Positions 36,929 to 46,698 are shown, counted from the first letter of the stretch. The stretch: DNA of 64,000 nt from GAS188 sp035949255 (GCA_035949255.1 DASZIL010000041.1:1-64000); one strand, 5' to 3'. The notes: generated by a model from the sequence alone, not told the origin. Made by a program: numbers and translations.

Positions 36929-37147
36929 TCAAGGCGTGGCCCTGGCTTTAGAGGGCGCGATGGCGGCGCGCGAAAGCACCAACGCCTCGCGCAAAACCGC
37001 AAGGTCGCCGATCTGGTTCGCGAGGATCAAGATGAGGGCGGCGTCGAGCTTTCGGCTCTCCTCGTCGGCGAGCCCGCGATGGGCTTCCACGATGAGCCGA
37101 TAGGCGGCGTCGGGATCGGGAAAACGAGAGGCGGTATCGAGCGGCAT
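36929..37147 (-). CDS. DUF2783 protein
   Basis: 72 residues: MPLDTASRFPDPDAAYRLIVEAHRGL and LDAALILILANQIGDLAVLREAL match DUF2783 along its length. Function unknown. The family is typically encoded next to FAD-dependent aromatic hydroxylase-like genes and a metallo-beta-lactamase-fold gene, exactly the arrangement here, so it is probably a small subunit or accessory factor of that pathway. Confidence 0.85.
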   Translation of the reverse strand: MPLDTASRFPDPDAAYRLIVEAHRGLADEESRKLDAALILILANQIGDLAVLREALVLSRAAIAPSKARATP

Positions 37148-37273
37148 GGCAAAGCGTAACGCGTGATGGCCGATCGGCAAAGAGCCGCTCGCGGCAATGG
37201 GGCGCGTGGGCAGGCAGGGAACCTTGCGTCGGAACCGCCGATCGAATCCGTCCGGATGAGCCGGCGAACGGCA

Positions 37274-38887
37274 TCAGCCCTTGCCGCGGGCACGGCTCCA
37301 TGCGGCCTCGATCGCGCTTGCGCTCGCCTGTCGGAAACGAGCCGCCACATGCCCGTCCGGCCGCAGCAGATAGGCCGAGCCTGGCGTCGCATCGTAGCGG
37401 GTCGCGAATTGGCTTTGCGCATCGTCCAGCATCGAGGGGTCGCGATCCGTGGCGCTGATGGCGATGGGCTCGATCGACGATGGAATCCGCGGCGGCGCGC
37501 CGTCTTCCGCGTAAAGCAAGGTGAAGCGGGGCGCCACGATCTCGGTGAGATAAAGGCTTTCGCCGCCGCGCCGCAGCATCGCATCCTGCATCGCGGCGCC
37601 GGGCGGCACGCCGCCGCTCCATCGATCGGTATCGGCTGTCGAAAGCGGCGTGTCATAAGCGCTCGCGCTCGAGAGGCGGCCCGAATTCACCATGCGTTTC
37701 GCGAAATCGGCATGGCGCGCGAGCGCGAGCGTGGCGTCACGCAAGTGTGCTTCCTCGGCGCTGTGGGGCGCGATGAAATCCGTCGAGCGGGTCGAATGAC
37801 GGATATTAGCATCCGCCGCCTGACCGCGCTCGAGGTCATAGCTCGCGATCAGCGATTCCGGCGCTTCTCGCGAGAGCACGAGAGCGAGCTTCCAGGCGAG
37901 ATTCTCGGCGTCCTGCACGCCTGAATTCGCGCCACGCGCGCCGAAAGGCGAGAGCTGATGAGCGCTGTCGCCGCAGAACACCACCCTGCCGTGCACGAAG
38001 CTTTCGATGCGCCGGCATTGGAAGCGGTAGACCGAGACCCATTCGAGATCGAATTCAGCATGGCCGAGCATGGCGGCAAGACGCTGCCGGACGATCTCCG
38101 GCCGCTTCTCCTTCTCGGCATCGGCCTTGGGACCGAGCTGCAGATCGATGCGCCAGACATTCTCCGGCTGGCGGTGCATGAGCGCCGAGCGGCCCTCGTG
38201 AAAGGGCGGGTCGAACCAGAAGCGGCGCTCGGTCGGCAGGTCGGCGCGCATCTTGATGTCCGCGATCAGGAATTGATCCTCGAAGGTTTCTCCGGCGAAT
38301 TCGAGGCCGAGCCGCCTCCGCAAGGTCGAGTGCACGCCGTCACAGGCGATCACCCAATCGGCGCGCAAAGCGTAAGGCCCGTCCGGCGTCGCCACGACGA
38401 GCTCCACCCCGGTCGCATCGGGCGTGACCTCCGTCACCTCGTTTCGCCAGCGCAATTCGATGCCCGGCAGGGCCGCGGCACGAGCGACCAGGAGGTTCTC
38501 GACATGGTACTGCTGGAGGTTGATGAAGGCCGGGCGCTTGTGTCCCCCTTCCGGAAGGAGATCGAACTCGTAAAGAAGGTCCGACCCTTGGAAGACCTTG
38601 CCGCGCCGCCAGGTGACGCCCTTCTCCACCATGGGATCGCCGACCCCGAGCCGATCCCAGATCTCGAGCGTGCGCTTGGCGTAGCAGATGCCGCGCGAGC
38701 CTTCGCCGATGCGGTCGGCGTTGTCGAGGAGCACGACGGCAACGCCCCGCTGCGCGAGATCGATGGCGAGCGACAACCCGACAGGCCCCGCGCCGACGAC
38801 TATCACGCGGTGATGAGCGGGCTCACGCCTCTCCTGATCCGGCGAGCGGTGATAAGCGAATTGAAAGAGGTGTTTTCGCTCCGCCAT
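37274..38887 (-). CDS. FAD-dependent monooxygenase (aromatic hydroxylase family)
   Basis: 537 residues. N-terminal FAD-binding Rossmann motif VVGAGPVGLSLAIDLAQRGV (Gly32, 34, 37), the middle CDGVHSTLRRRLGL (DG motif binding FAD and NAD(P)H) and FCGDSAHQLSPFGARGANSGVQDAENLAWKLA (GD motif). This is the layout of PheA/MhpA-like flavoprotein hydroxylases. The aromatic substrate is unknown. It lies between the DUF2783 gene and a metallo-hydrolase gene on the same strand, with gaps of 126 and 103 bases. Confidence 0.9.
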   Translation of the reverse strand: MAERKHLFQFAYHRSPDQERREPAHHRVIVVGAGPVGLSLAIDLAQRGVAVVLLDNADRIGEGSRGICYAKRTLEIWDRLGVGDPMVEKGVTWRRGKVFQGSDLLYEFDLLPEGGHKRPAFINLQQYHVENLLVARAAALPGIELRWRNEVTEVTPDATGVELVVATPDGPYALRADWVIACDGVHSTLRRRLGLEFAGETFEDQFLIADIKMRADLPTERRFWFDPPFHEGRSALMHRQPENVWRIDLQLGPKADAEKEKRPEIVRQRLAAMLGHAEFDLEWVSVYRFQCRRIESFVHGRVVFCGDSAHQLSPFGARGANSGVQDAENLAWKLALVLSREAPESLIASYDLERGQAADANIRHSTRSTDFIAPHSAEEAHLRDATLALARHADFAKRMVNSGRLSSASAYDTPLSTADTDRWSGGVPPGAAMQDAMLRRGGESLYLTEIVAPRFTLLYAEDGAPPRIPSSIEPIAISATDRDPSMLDDAQSQFATRYDATPGSAYLLRPDGHVAARFRQASASAIEAAWSRARGKG

Positions 38888-38990
38888 GTGGGTCAGCTAT
38901 CGCTTGGCGCATGTTCGAAGGCCGGCAGATCTGACCCCGGCTCGCACTCCAGCCCTGGGAGGGCGCGGCAGCCATTGCGCCTTTGAACCT

Positions 38991-39947
38991 TCACCCTTGC
39001 AGCTTTTCCCACATCTCGCGGTCGCGTTCCGCGGTCCAGATCACCGGATGGTCGATCCCGCTCGCCTCGTCAAAGGCCCGCGAGACGTTGAAGGGCAGGC
39101 AATGCTCGTAGATGGCAAAATCGCCAAAGCGCTTGTCCATCGCGTCTCGTGTCGCGGCGAAGCATTCTTTCAAGCTCAACCCCTTGGCCACGGACGCTTT
39201 GGCGGCGCCGAAGAGCGCTTCGAGAAAGTCGCGGGTCAGGGAAATCCCCTCGTCGACCTTCTGGCGCGTCGGCAAGGCCGCCCCGCGGCCCGGCACGAGC
39301 GCGCGTGGCTCGAGCGCGGCGAGGCGTTCGAGTGTTTGCGGCCAATCCTTGAAATGCGCATCCCCGCAATAGCAGGCCGAATGGTATTCCACGAGATCGC
39401 CGGAGAAGACGATTTTGGCGTCCGGCACAAAGGCGATGATGTCGCCCGCCGTGTGGCCGCGCCCGATATGGGCGAGCCGCACCTCGCGCTTGCCGAGCCA
39501 AAGCGTCATCGCGACGGGGAAGGTGATCTGCGGCCAGGTGAGCCCGGGCGGGATCGAATCCGCCCCTTGGAAAAGACGCGGAAAACGGCCCATCTCCGAA
39601 GCCTTGTCGGCCTCGCCCCGCTCGACGATGAGGCCGCGCGTGGCATCGCTCGCGATGATCGTCGCTCCGGCATAGGCGGAGGCGCCGAACACGCGCACCG
39701 CATGGTAATGCGAGAGGATGACGTATTTCACGGGCTTGTCGGTCACGTCGCGAATGCGGGCGATCACGTCCTTCGCCATCTTCGGCGTCGCCTGCGCATC
39801 GATCACGGCGCAACAATCCTCGCCGACGATCACGCCGGTATTCGGATCCCCCTCGGCCGTGTAGGCGTAAAGGCCCTCGCCGAGCTCGTCGAAAGAGATC
39901 TTCTTCGGTCCAAGATCGCCGGTAGAGGCGAAGGATTTGCCGCTCAT
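38991..39947 (-). CDS. Metallo-beta-lactamase-fold hydrolase with altered metal motif
   Basis: 318 residues. The fold is clear (GVIVGEDCCAVIDAQATP, HIGRGHTAGDIIAFVPDAKIVFSGDLVEYH), but the usual H-x-H-x-D-H metal motif reads HYHAVR at residues 80-85: both histidines are kept while the Asp and last His are Val and Arg. Remaining His and Asp residues may still bind one metal. I recall the same HYHAVR in related proteins of other rhizobia, so it looks like a subfamily trait. First gene of the cassette with the FAD monooxygenase and DUF2783. Confidence 0.87.
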   Translation of the reverse strand: MSGKSFASTGDLGPKKISFDELGEGLYAYTAEGDPNTGVIVGEDCCAVIDAQATPKMAKDVIARIRDVTDKPVKYVILSHYHAVRVFGASAYAGATIIASDATRGLIVERGEADKASEMGRFPRLFQGADSIPPGLTWPQITFPVAMTLWLGKREVRLAHIGRGHTAGDIIAFVPDAKIVFSGDLVEYHSACYCGDAHFKDWPQTLERLAALEPRALVPGRGAALPTRQKVDEGISLTRDFLEALFGAAKASVAKGLSLKECFAATRDAMDKRFGDFAIYEHCLPFNVSRAFDEASGIDHPVIWTAERDREMWEKLQG

Positions 39948-40136
39948 GCTCGCCGCGCGATACCCGCGCCTCCTCCGTCAATGAATTTTCGATCGCGCTT
40001 TGCGCTTCGAGCATCATCTGGATATGTGGAAGCCGATTTCCGAGACCCTGCTCGAGCAAATGCTAGGGATGAGGCGCGAGAATGGGAAGCTTTTTGGGTG
40101 GCGAGCTTGCAAGAAAGCAGGTGAAGCTGCTCGGGC

Positions 40137-41432
40137 GTGCCGCAACCGGTCAGGGAGGCGAGGGGCATTCCGATCAGTCGCTTTGCAATTAAGGCCTTGA
40201 TCCTTCTCGTCGCCGGGCCGCTGCTTGCCGGGTGCGGCGCTTCCGTGCGCGACGTCCTCATTCCGACACAAGCGACGGCGCCGGGAACGAGCGAAGTCGA
40301 GCTTCTCGTCGCCACGACCCGCAGCGCCAAGGGCGCCGAGGCCGGCGAGATGTTCACGGGCGAACGTGCGCACAGCCTTTCCTTCGCCGATATCGCGGTT
40401 TCGCTGCCGCCGGACGCGCAGCGCAAGATCGGGGACGTGCAATGGCCGGCTCGGCTGCCGGCCGATCCCGCACGCGACTTCGCCACGACGAAAGCCGATG
40501 CGCTCGGCTTGCCGATGGCGACCGCACGTCTGCACGCGCTTCTCGCCAAGACCCCGGGCAGACGGGTTCTCGTCTTCGTCCACGGGTACAACAACCGTTT
40601 CGACGAGGCCGTCTACCGCTTCGCGCAAATTGTGCATGATTCGCGGGCGGCCGCCGTGCCTTTGCTTTTCACCTGGCCTTCGCGCGGCAAGCTTCTCGCC
40701 TACACCTATGATCGCGAAAGCGCGACCTATTCGCGCAATGCCCTCGAGGACATATTGCAAGCGCTCGCAAGAGATCCGCAGGTCGGCGAAATTTCGATCC
40801 TCGCGCATTCGATGGGTAATTGGCTCGCGATCGAGGCGCTGCGGCAAATGAGCATCCGCAATCGCGGCTTGCCGAAAAAGATTGCCGCCGTGATGCTCGC
40901 CGCTCCCGATGTCGATGTCGACGTATTCCAAACTGAGATCGCGGACATCAAGGCGCCTTCGACCAATTTCTCGCTCTTCGTCTCTCAAGACGACCGGGCG
41001 CTTGCGGCTTCGCGGCATTTCTGGGGAGATGTCGCGCGTGTCGGCGCCATCGACCCCGACGTCGAGCCCTATCGCGAGCTGTTGGCGAGCGAAGGCATCA
41101 AGGTGTTCGACCTCACCAAGCTGAAGTCGGATGACGATCTCAGGCACTCGAAATTCGCCTCGAGCCCCGAGGTCGTTCGCCTGATCGGCGAGCGCCTGGT
41201 CGATGGCCAGCCGATCGAGGAGGATGGGCCAGCTCTCGGAGATCGCGTCGGCAAGGTCGCGACCGGCGCCGCCACCACGATCGGCGCGGCGGCCGCCCTT
41301 GCGGTCGCGGCTCCGCTGGCGGTCGTCTCCGGATCAACGCATGAGACGCTCGGCGACCGAATAAAGGATCTGGGCGAGGATGTCGGCGGCACCCTGCGCT
41401 CCACGGGCGAGGTCGCGCCCCTCACGCATTAG
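40137..41432 (+). CDS. Lipoprotein with DUF900 alpha/beta-hydrolase domain
   Basis: 431 residues from a GTG start. N-terminal lipoprotein signal with lipobox LLAG-Cys (about residue 33). The hydrolase domain shows VFVHGYNNRFDEAVYRFAQI (oxyanion region) and the nucleophile elbow ILAHSMGNWL (A-H-S-M-G). A C-terminal alanine-rich helix follows (TGAATTIGAAAALAVAAPLAVV), possibly membrane associated. DUF900 enzymes have no general known substrate. Divergent from the metallo-hydrolase cassette. Confidence 0.83.
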   Translation: MPQPVREARGIPISRFAIKALILLVAGPLLAGCGASVRDVLIPTQATAPGTSEVELLVATTRSAKGAEAGEMFTGERAHSLSFADIAVSLPPDAQRKIGDVQWPARLPADPARDFATTKADALGLPMATARLHALLAKTPGRRVLVFVHGYNNRFDEAVYRFAQIVHDSRAAAVPLLFTWPSRGKLLAYTYDRESATYSRNALEDILQALARDPQVGEISILAHSMGNWLAIEALRQMSIRNRGLPKKIAAVMLAAPDVDVDVFQTEIADIKAPSTNFSLFVSQDDRALAASRHFWGDVARVGAIDPDVEPYRELLASEGIKVFDLTKLKSDDDLRHSKFASSPEVVRLIGERLVDGQPIEEDGPALGDRVGKVATGAATTIGAAAALAVAAPLAVVSGSTHETLGDRIKDLGEDVGGTLRSTGEVAPLTH

Positions 41433-41551
41433 ATATATAGCTGCCTATAAATATACGATAGCCGGCAATTAAAAGGCATCCGCTCGCCTGCTGCGGCCAG
41501 AATTTCCCCCTCGCGGAACCGTGATTTATGTGGCTATGCGATCCGGGTCGG

Positions 41552-42463
41552 TCACGGCCATTTCACGGCGGGCGGCAAGGAGGAGAGGATGGCCTCCACA
41601 TTGCCGCCCGTCCGCAAGCCGAAAATCGTGCCCCGGTCATGGAGAAGATTGAATTCCACATAGCGGCCGCGACGAATGAGCTGCTCCTCCCGCTCCGCTT
41701 CGGTCCAGGGCTTTTCGATATTGGCGCGCAAAAGCCGGGGGTAGAGGTCGAGAAACTCCGTGCCGACCGCCTGCGTGAAGGCAAAATCCGATTCCGCATC
41801 CCCCGACCACAGATTGTCGAAGAAAATCCCGCCGATGCCGCGCGGCTCGCCGCGATGCTTCAAGAAGAAATATTCATCGCACCATTCCTTGTAGCGCGCA
41901 TGCGAGGCGCCCTTCCCGTTGCGCTCGCAGGCGCGGCGCATCGCGGCATGGAACGCCAAGGCATCCGGGTCCTCCTGCGATCTGCGGCGATCGAGCATGG
42001 GTGTGAGATCCGCCCCGCCACCGAACCAGGCTCGCGTGGTGATCACCAGGCGCGTGTTCATATGCGCGGTCGGCGCGTGCGGATTCCACGGGTGAGCGAT
42101 CAGGGAGAGGCCGGTCGCCAGGAAATGCGGGTCCGTCTCGGCGCCCGGCATCTGCCTTGCGAATTCCGGCGAGAACGTGCCGTGCACGGTCGATACATGC
42201 ACGCCGACCTTCTCAAAGACCCTTCCCTTGAGCAGCGCCATGACGCCGCCGCCGCCCGGCGCGCAGTCATGATTGACGCGCTCCCAAGGCTTGCGGCCGA
42301 AGCGCCCGGGCATCTCCGCGTCCGGAGGGAACGGGCCAACCGCTTGCGTCTCGATCGTCTCGAACTCCGTGCAGAGACGATCGCGCAGCGATGAGAACCA
42401 GCCGCCCGCCTTCTCGACAAGGGATTTGATCGCGGGGTCTTCCGCGAGCGCCGGCAAGCTCAT
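41552..42463 (-). CDS. hemF: Oxygen-dependent coproporphyrinogen III oxidase
   Basis: Oxidative decarboxylation of coproporphyrinogen III to protoporphyrinogen IX in haem synthesis, using O2. 303 residues. Diagnostic stretches: NHDCAPGGGGVMALLKGRVFEKVGVHVSTVHG, TRAWFGGGADLTPML and RYVEFNLLHDRGTIFGL. First gene downstream of the hemY-like gene in a minus-strand haem block; a 37-base gap separates them. Its 3' flank (41433-41551) is AT-rich and without genes. Confidence 0.96.
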   Translation of the reverse strand: MSLPALAEDPAIKSLVEKAGGWFSSLRDRLCTEFETIETQAVGPFPPDAEMPGRFGRKPWERVNHDCAPGGGGVMALLKGRVFEKVGVHVSTVHGTFSPEFARQMPGAETDPHFLATGLSLIAHPWNPHAPTAHMNTRLVITTRAWFGGGADLTPMLDRRRSQEDPDALAFHAAMRRACERNGKGASHARYKEWCDEYFFLKHRGEPRGIGGIFFDNLWSGDAESDFAFTQAVGTEFLDLYPRLLRANIEKPWTEAEREEQLIRRGRYVEFNLLHDRGTIFGLRTGGNVEAILSSLPPAVKWP

Positions 42464-42500
42464 GTGCGAGGCGGGAAGAAAAGGAAAGAGCGGAACGTCT

Positions 42501-44234
42501 TCATTCGGTGAGGCGCCTCCACAGCCCTTTCGAATCGGGAGGTTGAGCTCCCGGATCGTCGGGCGCCCGTTCGAGCGGAAAGGCGACCGGCTCTATCCGG
42601 CTCGCGGATGCCGCGCTCCCGGATCCGTCCTGTGACAGGCCCGCGTCATTCTTCCGCACGGGCGCCTCGGTGACCCTGCTCGACGGCGCGGCAGGCTCCT
42701 CGTGCTCCACGACGATGCCGCGCGCGTCGCCGGGCGAAGCTTGATGGTCGGAACTGTTTGCGGGCCGCGCCGCCTCGTCGGCAAGGCTTCCCCGCGCGAG
42801 CCCCTCTGCGCCGCCGCCACCCGCGCCGGCCTCGCCGGGCTTTGCCACCGGCGGGAGCGCGGGGGGTGTCGCGTCGGCCTGATCCGACGCCGACGCCGTG
42901 GGCGGCGCCTCCATGCGCTGAAGCGCCTTGGCGGGGCCCGAGAACGGCTCGACCCATTCGGGCGGGTGCTCCCAGACGAAAACCCCGATCCGCCCGCTTT
43001 CCGGCGCGAAAGGCGCCCAATGCGGGAAGCTCGTGCCGTCGGCGACCCAGGCCGGGTCACGCGGCGCATGGGCGGCGCGGGCCAGCCATTCGCGAGCAAG
43101 CCCCGTCATGCCATTCTCCGCCTCCTCGATCTCGGCCATGAGAAGGCAAACCCGCGCGGTCGGCCGCGCTTGCGCCAAAGGTTCAAGCGCTTGCCGCGCT
43201 TCGGCAAATTGCCGCGCCGCGAGGAGTGCCCGCGCGCGCGCCACGCTCGACTCCTCATGCTCGGGCCTGAGCGCTGCGAGTTTGGCGATATGTCTTGCGC
43301 GCTCCGCCGCCGATGCCTTCGGGGCGAGGCCGAGATAGGCCGCGGCGAGATCCGGGTGCGGCATCTTTTGCCAGGCCGCCTCGAGGATGCGCGCCGCCCG
43401 TCGCGGCCGGCCCTCATCGATGAGCACAAAAGCCGCCGTAACGGCGGCGGGCGTGAGCCCGCGATCGATCTTCAAGGCCTTGAGCGCCGCTTGCAGCGCC
43501 TCTTTCGGTTGCTGACTTCGCAAATCGAGCGCGCGCGCCGCCAAAAGCGCCGCCTTGGCGTAACGCATCTCGCCGGCCTCCATGGCGCCGAGCCGATGAT
43601 TGCGCTCGAGCGTCGCGAGAGCCGCCATCCAATCGCGCGCCCGGCATTGGGCCATCAGATTCGCCTCATGCGCCCAGGGCAGGAACACGTCGAGCGTCGC
43701 CGCCTCCGCCGCGTGCCGATGCGCGGCACCGTGATCGCCGCTGCGCCTCGCCTCGACGAAGAGGCCGCGCAGACCGAGCCCACGCGTATCGGCGATCTCG
43801 GACATGCGCGCGAAAGCCTCCTTGGCGGCCGCGCGATTGCCGCGGAGCTGGGCTGCTTGTGCCTTGAGCAAGAGCGTCAAGGGCTCATGGCCGGCGAAAC
43901 GTTCCGCCGCCTCGGCGTGTCGCGCCGCGGCATTGAGATCGCCCGAGGCGACGGCGACGAGGCCCTTGGAAATCGACGCGCGGCCCCTGGCCTCTCGGCG
44001 GGCGCGAGAGAGCGTGAAGGCCGCAAGCGGCAGGCGCAAGAGGAAGAGCAGAAGGCGGACGGCGAAATAAAGCACCACGGCGGCAACGAGCAGCGCGGCG
44101 AACACCGCCGCGAGCGAGGTCTCATAGACGCGGGAGCCGAGCGACAGAGACACCAGCCCATGCTGCTCGACCACCAAAATGCACAGAAAGGCCAGGGCGA
44201 GGGTGGCGAGAAGGAAAAGCAGGATGCGCCACAT
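42501..44234 (-). CDS. hemY: HemY-like tetratricopeptide membrane protein
   Basis: 577 residues. Two N-terminal membrane helices (ILLFLLATLALAFLCILVV and AAVFAALLVAAVVLYFAVRLLLFLL) followed by the HemY N-domain and helical TPR-like repeats with AEAAERFAGHEPLTLLLKAQAA. This is the HemY N-terminal-domain family, not the protoporphyrinogen oxidase also called HemY in Bacillus. Biochemical role unsettled. The C-terminal 130 residues are low-complexity, rich in Pro, Ala and Glu. Six bases separate it from the mitofilin-like gene upstream. Confidence 0.88.
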   Translation of the reverse strand: MWRILLFLLATLALAFLCILVVEQHGLVSLSLGSRVYETSLAAVFAALLVAAVVLYFAVRLLLFLLRLPLAAFTLSRARREARGRASISKGLVAVASGDLNAAARHAEAAERFAGHEPLTLLLKAQAAQLRGNRAAAKEAFARMSEIADTRGLGLRGLFVEARRSGDHGAAHRHAAEAATLDVFLPWAHEANLMAQCRARDWMAALATLERNHRLGAMEAGEMRYAKAALLAARALDLRSQQPKEALQAALKALKIDRGLTPAAVTAAFVLIDEGRPRRAARILEAAWQKMPHPDLAAAYLGLAPKASAAERARHIAKLAALRPEHEESSVARARALLAARQFAEARQALEPLAQARPTARVCLLMAEIEEAENGMTGLAREWLARAAHAPRDPAWVADGTSFPHWAPFAPESGRIGVFVWEHPPEWVEPFSGPAKALQRMEAPPTASASDQADATPPALPPVAKPGEAGAGGGGAEGLARGSLADEAARPANSSDHQASPGDARGIVVEHEEPAAPSSRVTEAPVRKNDAGLSQDGSGSAASASRIEPVAFPLERAPDDPGAQPPDSKGLWRRLTE

Positions 44235-44240
44235 CGAAGG

Positions 44241-45677
44241 TCAACCGCCGTTATCGGTGGTGCTCGTGCGCCGAATGGCTTCGAGCGCGGCCGTGCTGAT
44301 CTTACGCGAAGCCGAATAAGCCTCGGCCAATGCCTTGATGCGCGCGCCCGAATGGGGCGTGGCGCCCTTTTCGAAGACGGGCAAAGCCTCCCAGGCGTCG
44401 CGCGCGGCCGCGATATCACCGCGTAAAAGCGCTGCCTCCACCGTGCCGGCGGGCGAGCCCGCCTCATCGATGCCGATGTGCCGCACCCGCACGATTTGGC
44501 CGAGGTAGCCCATCAGGCGTTCCCACCAATTCGCCGGTTGTGTCGTCTCGGCGACTTTCTCCCGCGCGGCTTCGAGCTCGTTCTCGAAGTCGCCAGCGAG
44601 CGAAGCCGGCGAAGGCGCACCCTTTTCGGCGAAGGGCCGCAAGGCTTCGACGAGCTTCGCATCGGCGCCGAGCCGCGAGAGCGCGTCGAGCTCACCCGCA
44701 TAAGGAACGCCACGGTTCAAATCGGCCTCGATCGCGCGAGCCATGACCAGGATCGAGGGCGCATTCGCGTCCTGCTTCGGCCGCGCCGTCACCGATTGCT
44801 CGAGCGTCGCAAGCTCTTTTTCGAGCACGACCAGCTTGCTCTCGACATTCGCGAGCCGGGCCGCCGCCGATTGGGCGCCCTTGGCTGAATCAGCCGCGCT
44901 TCTTGCGGCGGATAAGGCATCACTGGCATCGCGGGAGGCGGCTTCGATCTTGCCCGCGAGCGCGTCGAGCGAAGCGGAGGAAGGGGGCCGCTGACCTTGG
45001 GCCGCGATCGCCTTCTCGAGCTCGTCAACCCTCGCGGCGAGCTTATCGACATCGGCTCGCGTGACTTCCGGCTTTGCGGCTGGTGTCGAGCGCAACGCCT
45101 CGACCGCGCTTTCGACCTGCGCCAAGCGCTCGGGCACGCGATCGAAGACGCCGCTTGCCGCAAGATAAGCGTAGAGCGCACCGGGCAAAATGAGGGAGAG
45201 CAGAAGCGCCGCGACCGCGAGCAGGCGCGTGGTCGTCGCGCCAGGCGCCGGCAAGGGAGGAGGCGGCGTCTTCTCCCCGATATGGCGCCAAGGCGACGGA
45301 GCTTTCTCCTCCGCCGGCGGTGGCGGCGCATCGGGCCTGGGCGACGACGCATCGGACGACGGGGTCGCCTCCTCCTCATGGCCGGTCGGCGCCGCCACGC
45401 CGTCGGGAAGCCCTTCGCGGCTCGCTCGATCCGGGCCGAGAGCCGAGGGGCCCGCCTGCAAAGCCTCGCGCTCAGGAGCGCCCGCCGCAAGAGCCGCGTT
45501 CTCCGCGCTTCCCGGATCACGCCCCGAATCCGGCGTCGCCTCGGGCTGGCGCGGAGCCGGCGAAGTGTCCTCGGCCGGCCGTGCCGGCTCAGCGCGCTTT
45601 GCGGCGCGGCCGCGGCGCGGCGTCGATTTCGCCGCGCCTGCTGACGAGGATGTCCCGGGCCGATCCGTATCGCTCAT
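44241..45677 (-). CDS. Mitofilin-like (Mic60-like) membrane protein
   Basis: 478 residues: a long disordered N-terminal part rich in Pro, Ala and Glu (1-150), one transmembrane helix (RLLAVAALLLSLILPGALYAYLA), a coiled-coil of about 150 residues and a C-terminal mitofilin-type helical domain (LGQIVRVRHIG, AALLRGDIAAARDAWEALP). Alphaproteobacterial Mic60 homologues are known to sit in the hem operon between hemD and hemY and to shape intracytoplasmic membranes where present. ATG 45677 chosen; the frame opens nine codons earlier. Confidence 0.83.
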   Translation of the reverse strand: MSDTDRPGTSSSAGAAKSTPRRGRAAKRAEPARPAEDTSPAPRQPEATPDSGRDPGSAENAALAAGAPEREALQAGPSALGPDRASREGLPDGVAAPTGHEEEATPSSDASSPRPDAPPPPAEEKAPSPWRHIGEKTPPPPLPAPGATTTRLLAVAALLLSLILPGALYAYLAASGVFDRVPERLAQVESAVEALRSTPAAKPEVTRADVDKLAARVDELEKAIAAQGQRPPSSASLDALAGKIEAASRDASDALSAARSAADSAKGAQSAAARLANVESKLVVLEKELATLEQSVTARPKQDANAPSILVMARAIEADLNRGVPYAGELDALSRLGADAKLVEALRPFAEKGAPSPASLAGDFENELEAAREKVAETTQPANWWERLMGYLGQIVRVRHIGIDEAGSPAGTVEAALLRGDIAAARDAWEALPVFEKGATPHSGARIKALAEAYSASRKISTAALEAIRRTSTTDNGG

Positions 45678-45913
45678 GCGGTGATCACCTGTCTTGGTCC
45701 GCACCTTGGTCCGCAGCGAAAGCGCACATCAATAAAGCCATGGTGAGGCTTTTTCCTATCATTTATCGGACCGGACCACGGCATGCCCGAAAGCGCCAAG
45801 CCGCAACCAAGCCGCGGATGCTGCCGTCGGCTCAAGCTAAAGCATGAGGTTCATGCGTTGTTCCAGGGTGCGAGCGCCTCACCTGATGCGGCAAAGGTGC
45901 CCCCGAGGCGAGC

Positions 45914-46657
45914 TCAACCCGGTTTTCGGGATGTACGGAGCGGTGACGGCAACAGGCCGAGGAGGCACGCTTCATTGGGCGCGCCAGCAAGCTCCACGCG
46001 TTTCGCGCCGGCCTCGATGAGGGGGTCGGCGACCGCCTCGGAAAGGCAAAGCTGAAGCGGAGCGAGGGCTCGCGCCAGAAGGCGATGCGCTTTCGCGACC
46101 GTCACATAAGCCTTCGCCGAGCGGGCCGAATAATGGAGAACGGCGTCGATCTCGCGACGCCGCAGCGCGGCCGCCGCATCGAGCGGAAGGGACGGCTGGA
46201 TGGTGGCGGCGTAGATCTCGACGATGTCGAAGCTGCGTTTTTCCCGACGCAGCGCTTGCTCGATCTCCGGGCGCCGGTCGCGACCCGCAAGGTAGAGGAG
46301 GCGGCCTTGAGGCGCGTGGTCGGGGAGCGCCGCGGCGAGAGCGCGCGCGGTCCGGTGAACCGGCCGCAGGGCGCGAAGCCCCGCTTTTGCGGCGGCGCGC
46401 GCCGTGCGTGCCCCGACCAGCATCGCGGGGAGTGCCGCGAGCCGCGCCCGGTTTTCGGCGTCAAGCAGCGTGAAGGCGTGGGGGCTTGCGGCGATCACCG
46501 CGGCATAGGGCGTTCCTGATCGGGCAGAGGGCAGGCGTGCTTCCTCGATCGGGGTGACCTCGAGCAGCGGAGCAAGGACGGCCTCATGGCCGAGCCGAGC
46601 CAAGGCGCGCGCCGTGCGCGCCCCTTGCACCTTCGGGCGAAGCACGAGCACCCTCAC
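45914..46657 (-). CDS. hemD: Uroporphyrinogen-III synthase
   Basis: Cyclises hydroxymethylbilane with inversion of ring D. 247 residues. Sequence conservation in this family is low; support comes from VLVLRPKVQGARTARALARLGHEAVLAPLLEV at the N-terminus, ALPAMLVGARTARAAAKAGL, VEIYAATIQPSLP and the position directly after hemC (41-base gap). The 236 bases between it and the mitofilin-like gene contain no recognised gene. Confidence 0.88.
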   Translation of the reverse strand: MRVLVLRPKVQGARTARALARLGHEAVLAPLLEVTPIEEARLPSARSGTPYAAVIAASPHAFTLLDAENRARLAALPAMLVGARTARAAAKAGLRALRPVHRTARALAAALPDHAPQGRLLYLAGRDRRPEIEQALRREKRSFDIVEIYAATIQPSLPLDAAAALRRREIDAVLHYSARSAKAYVTVAKAHRLLARALAPLQLCLSEAVADPLIEAGAKRVELAGAPNEACLLGLLPSPLRTSRKPG

Positions 46658-46698
46658 GGTTCACCCCGCGTCGAAAGCCTTTCGCCGGGCGTTGCCAT

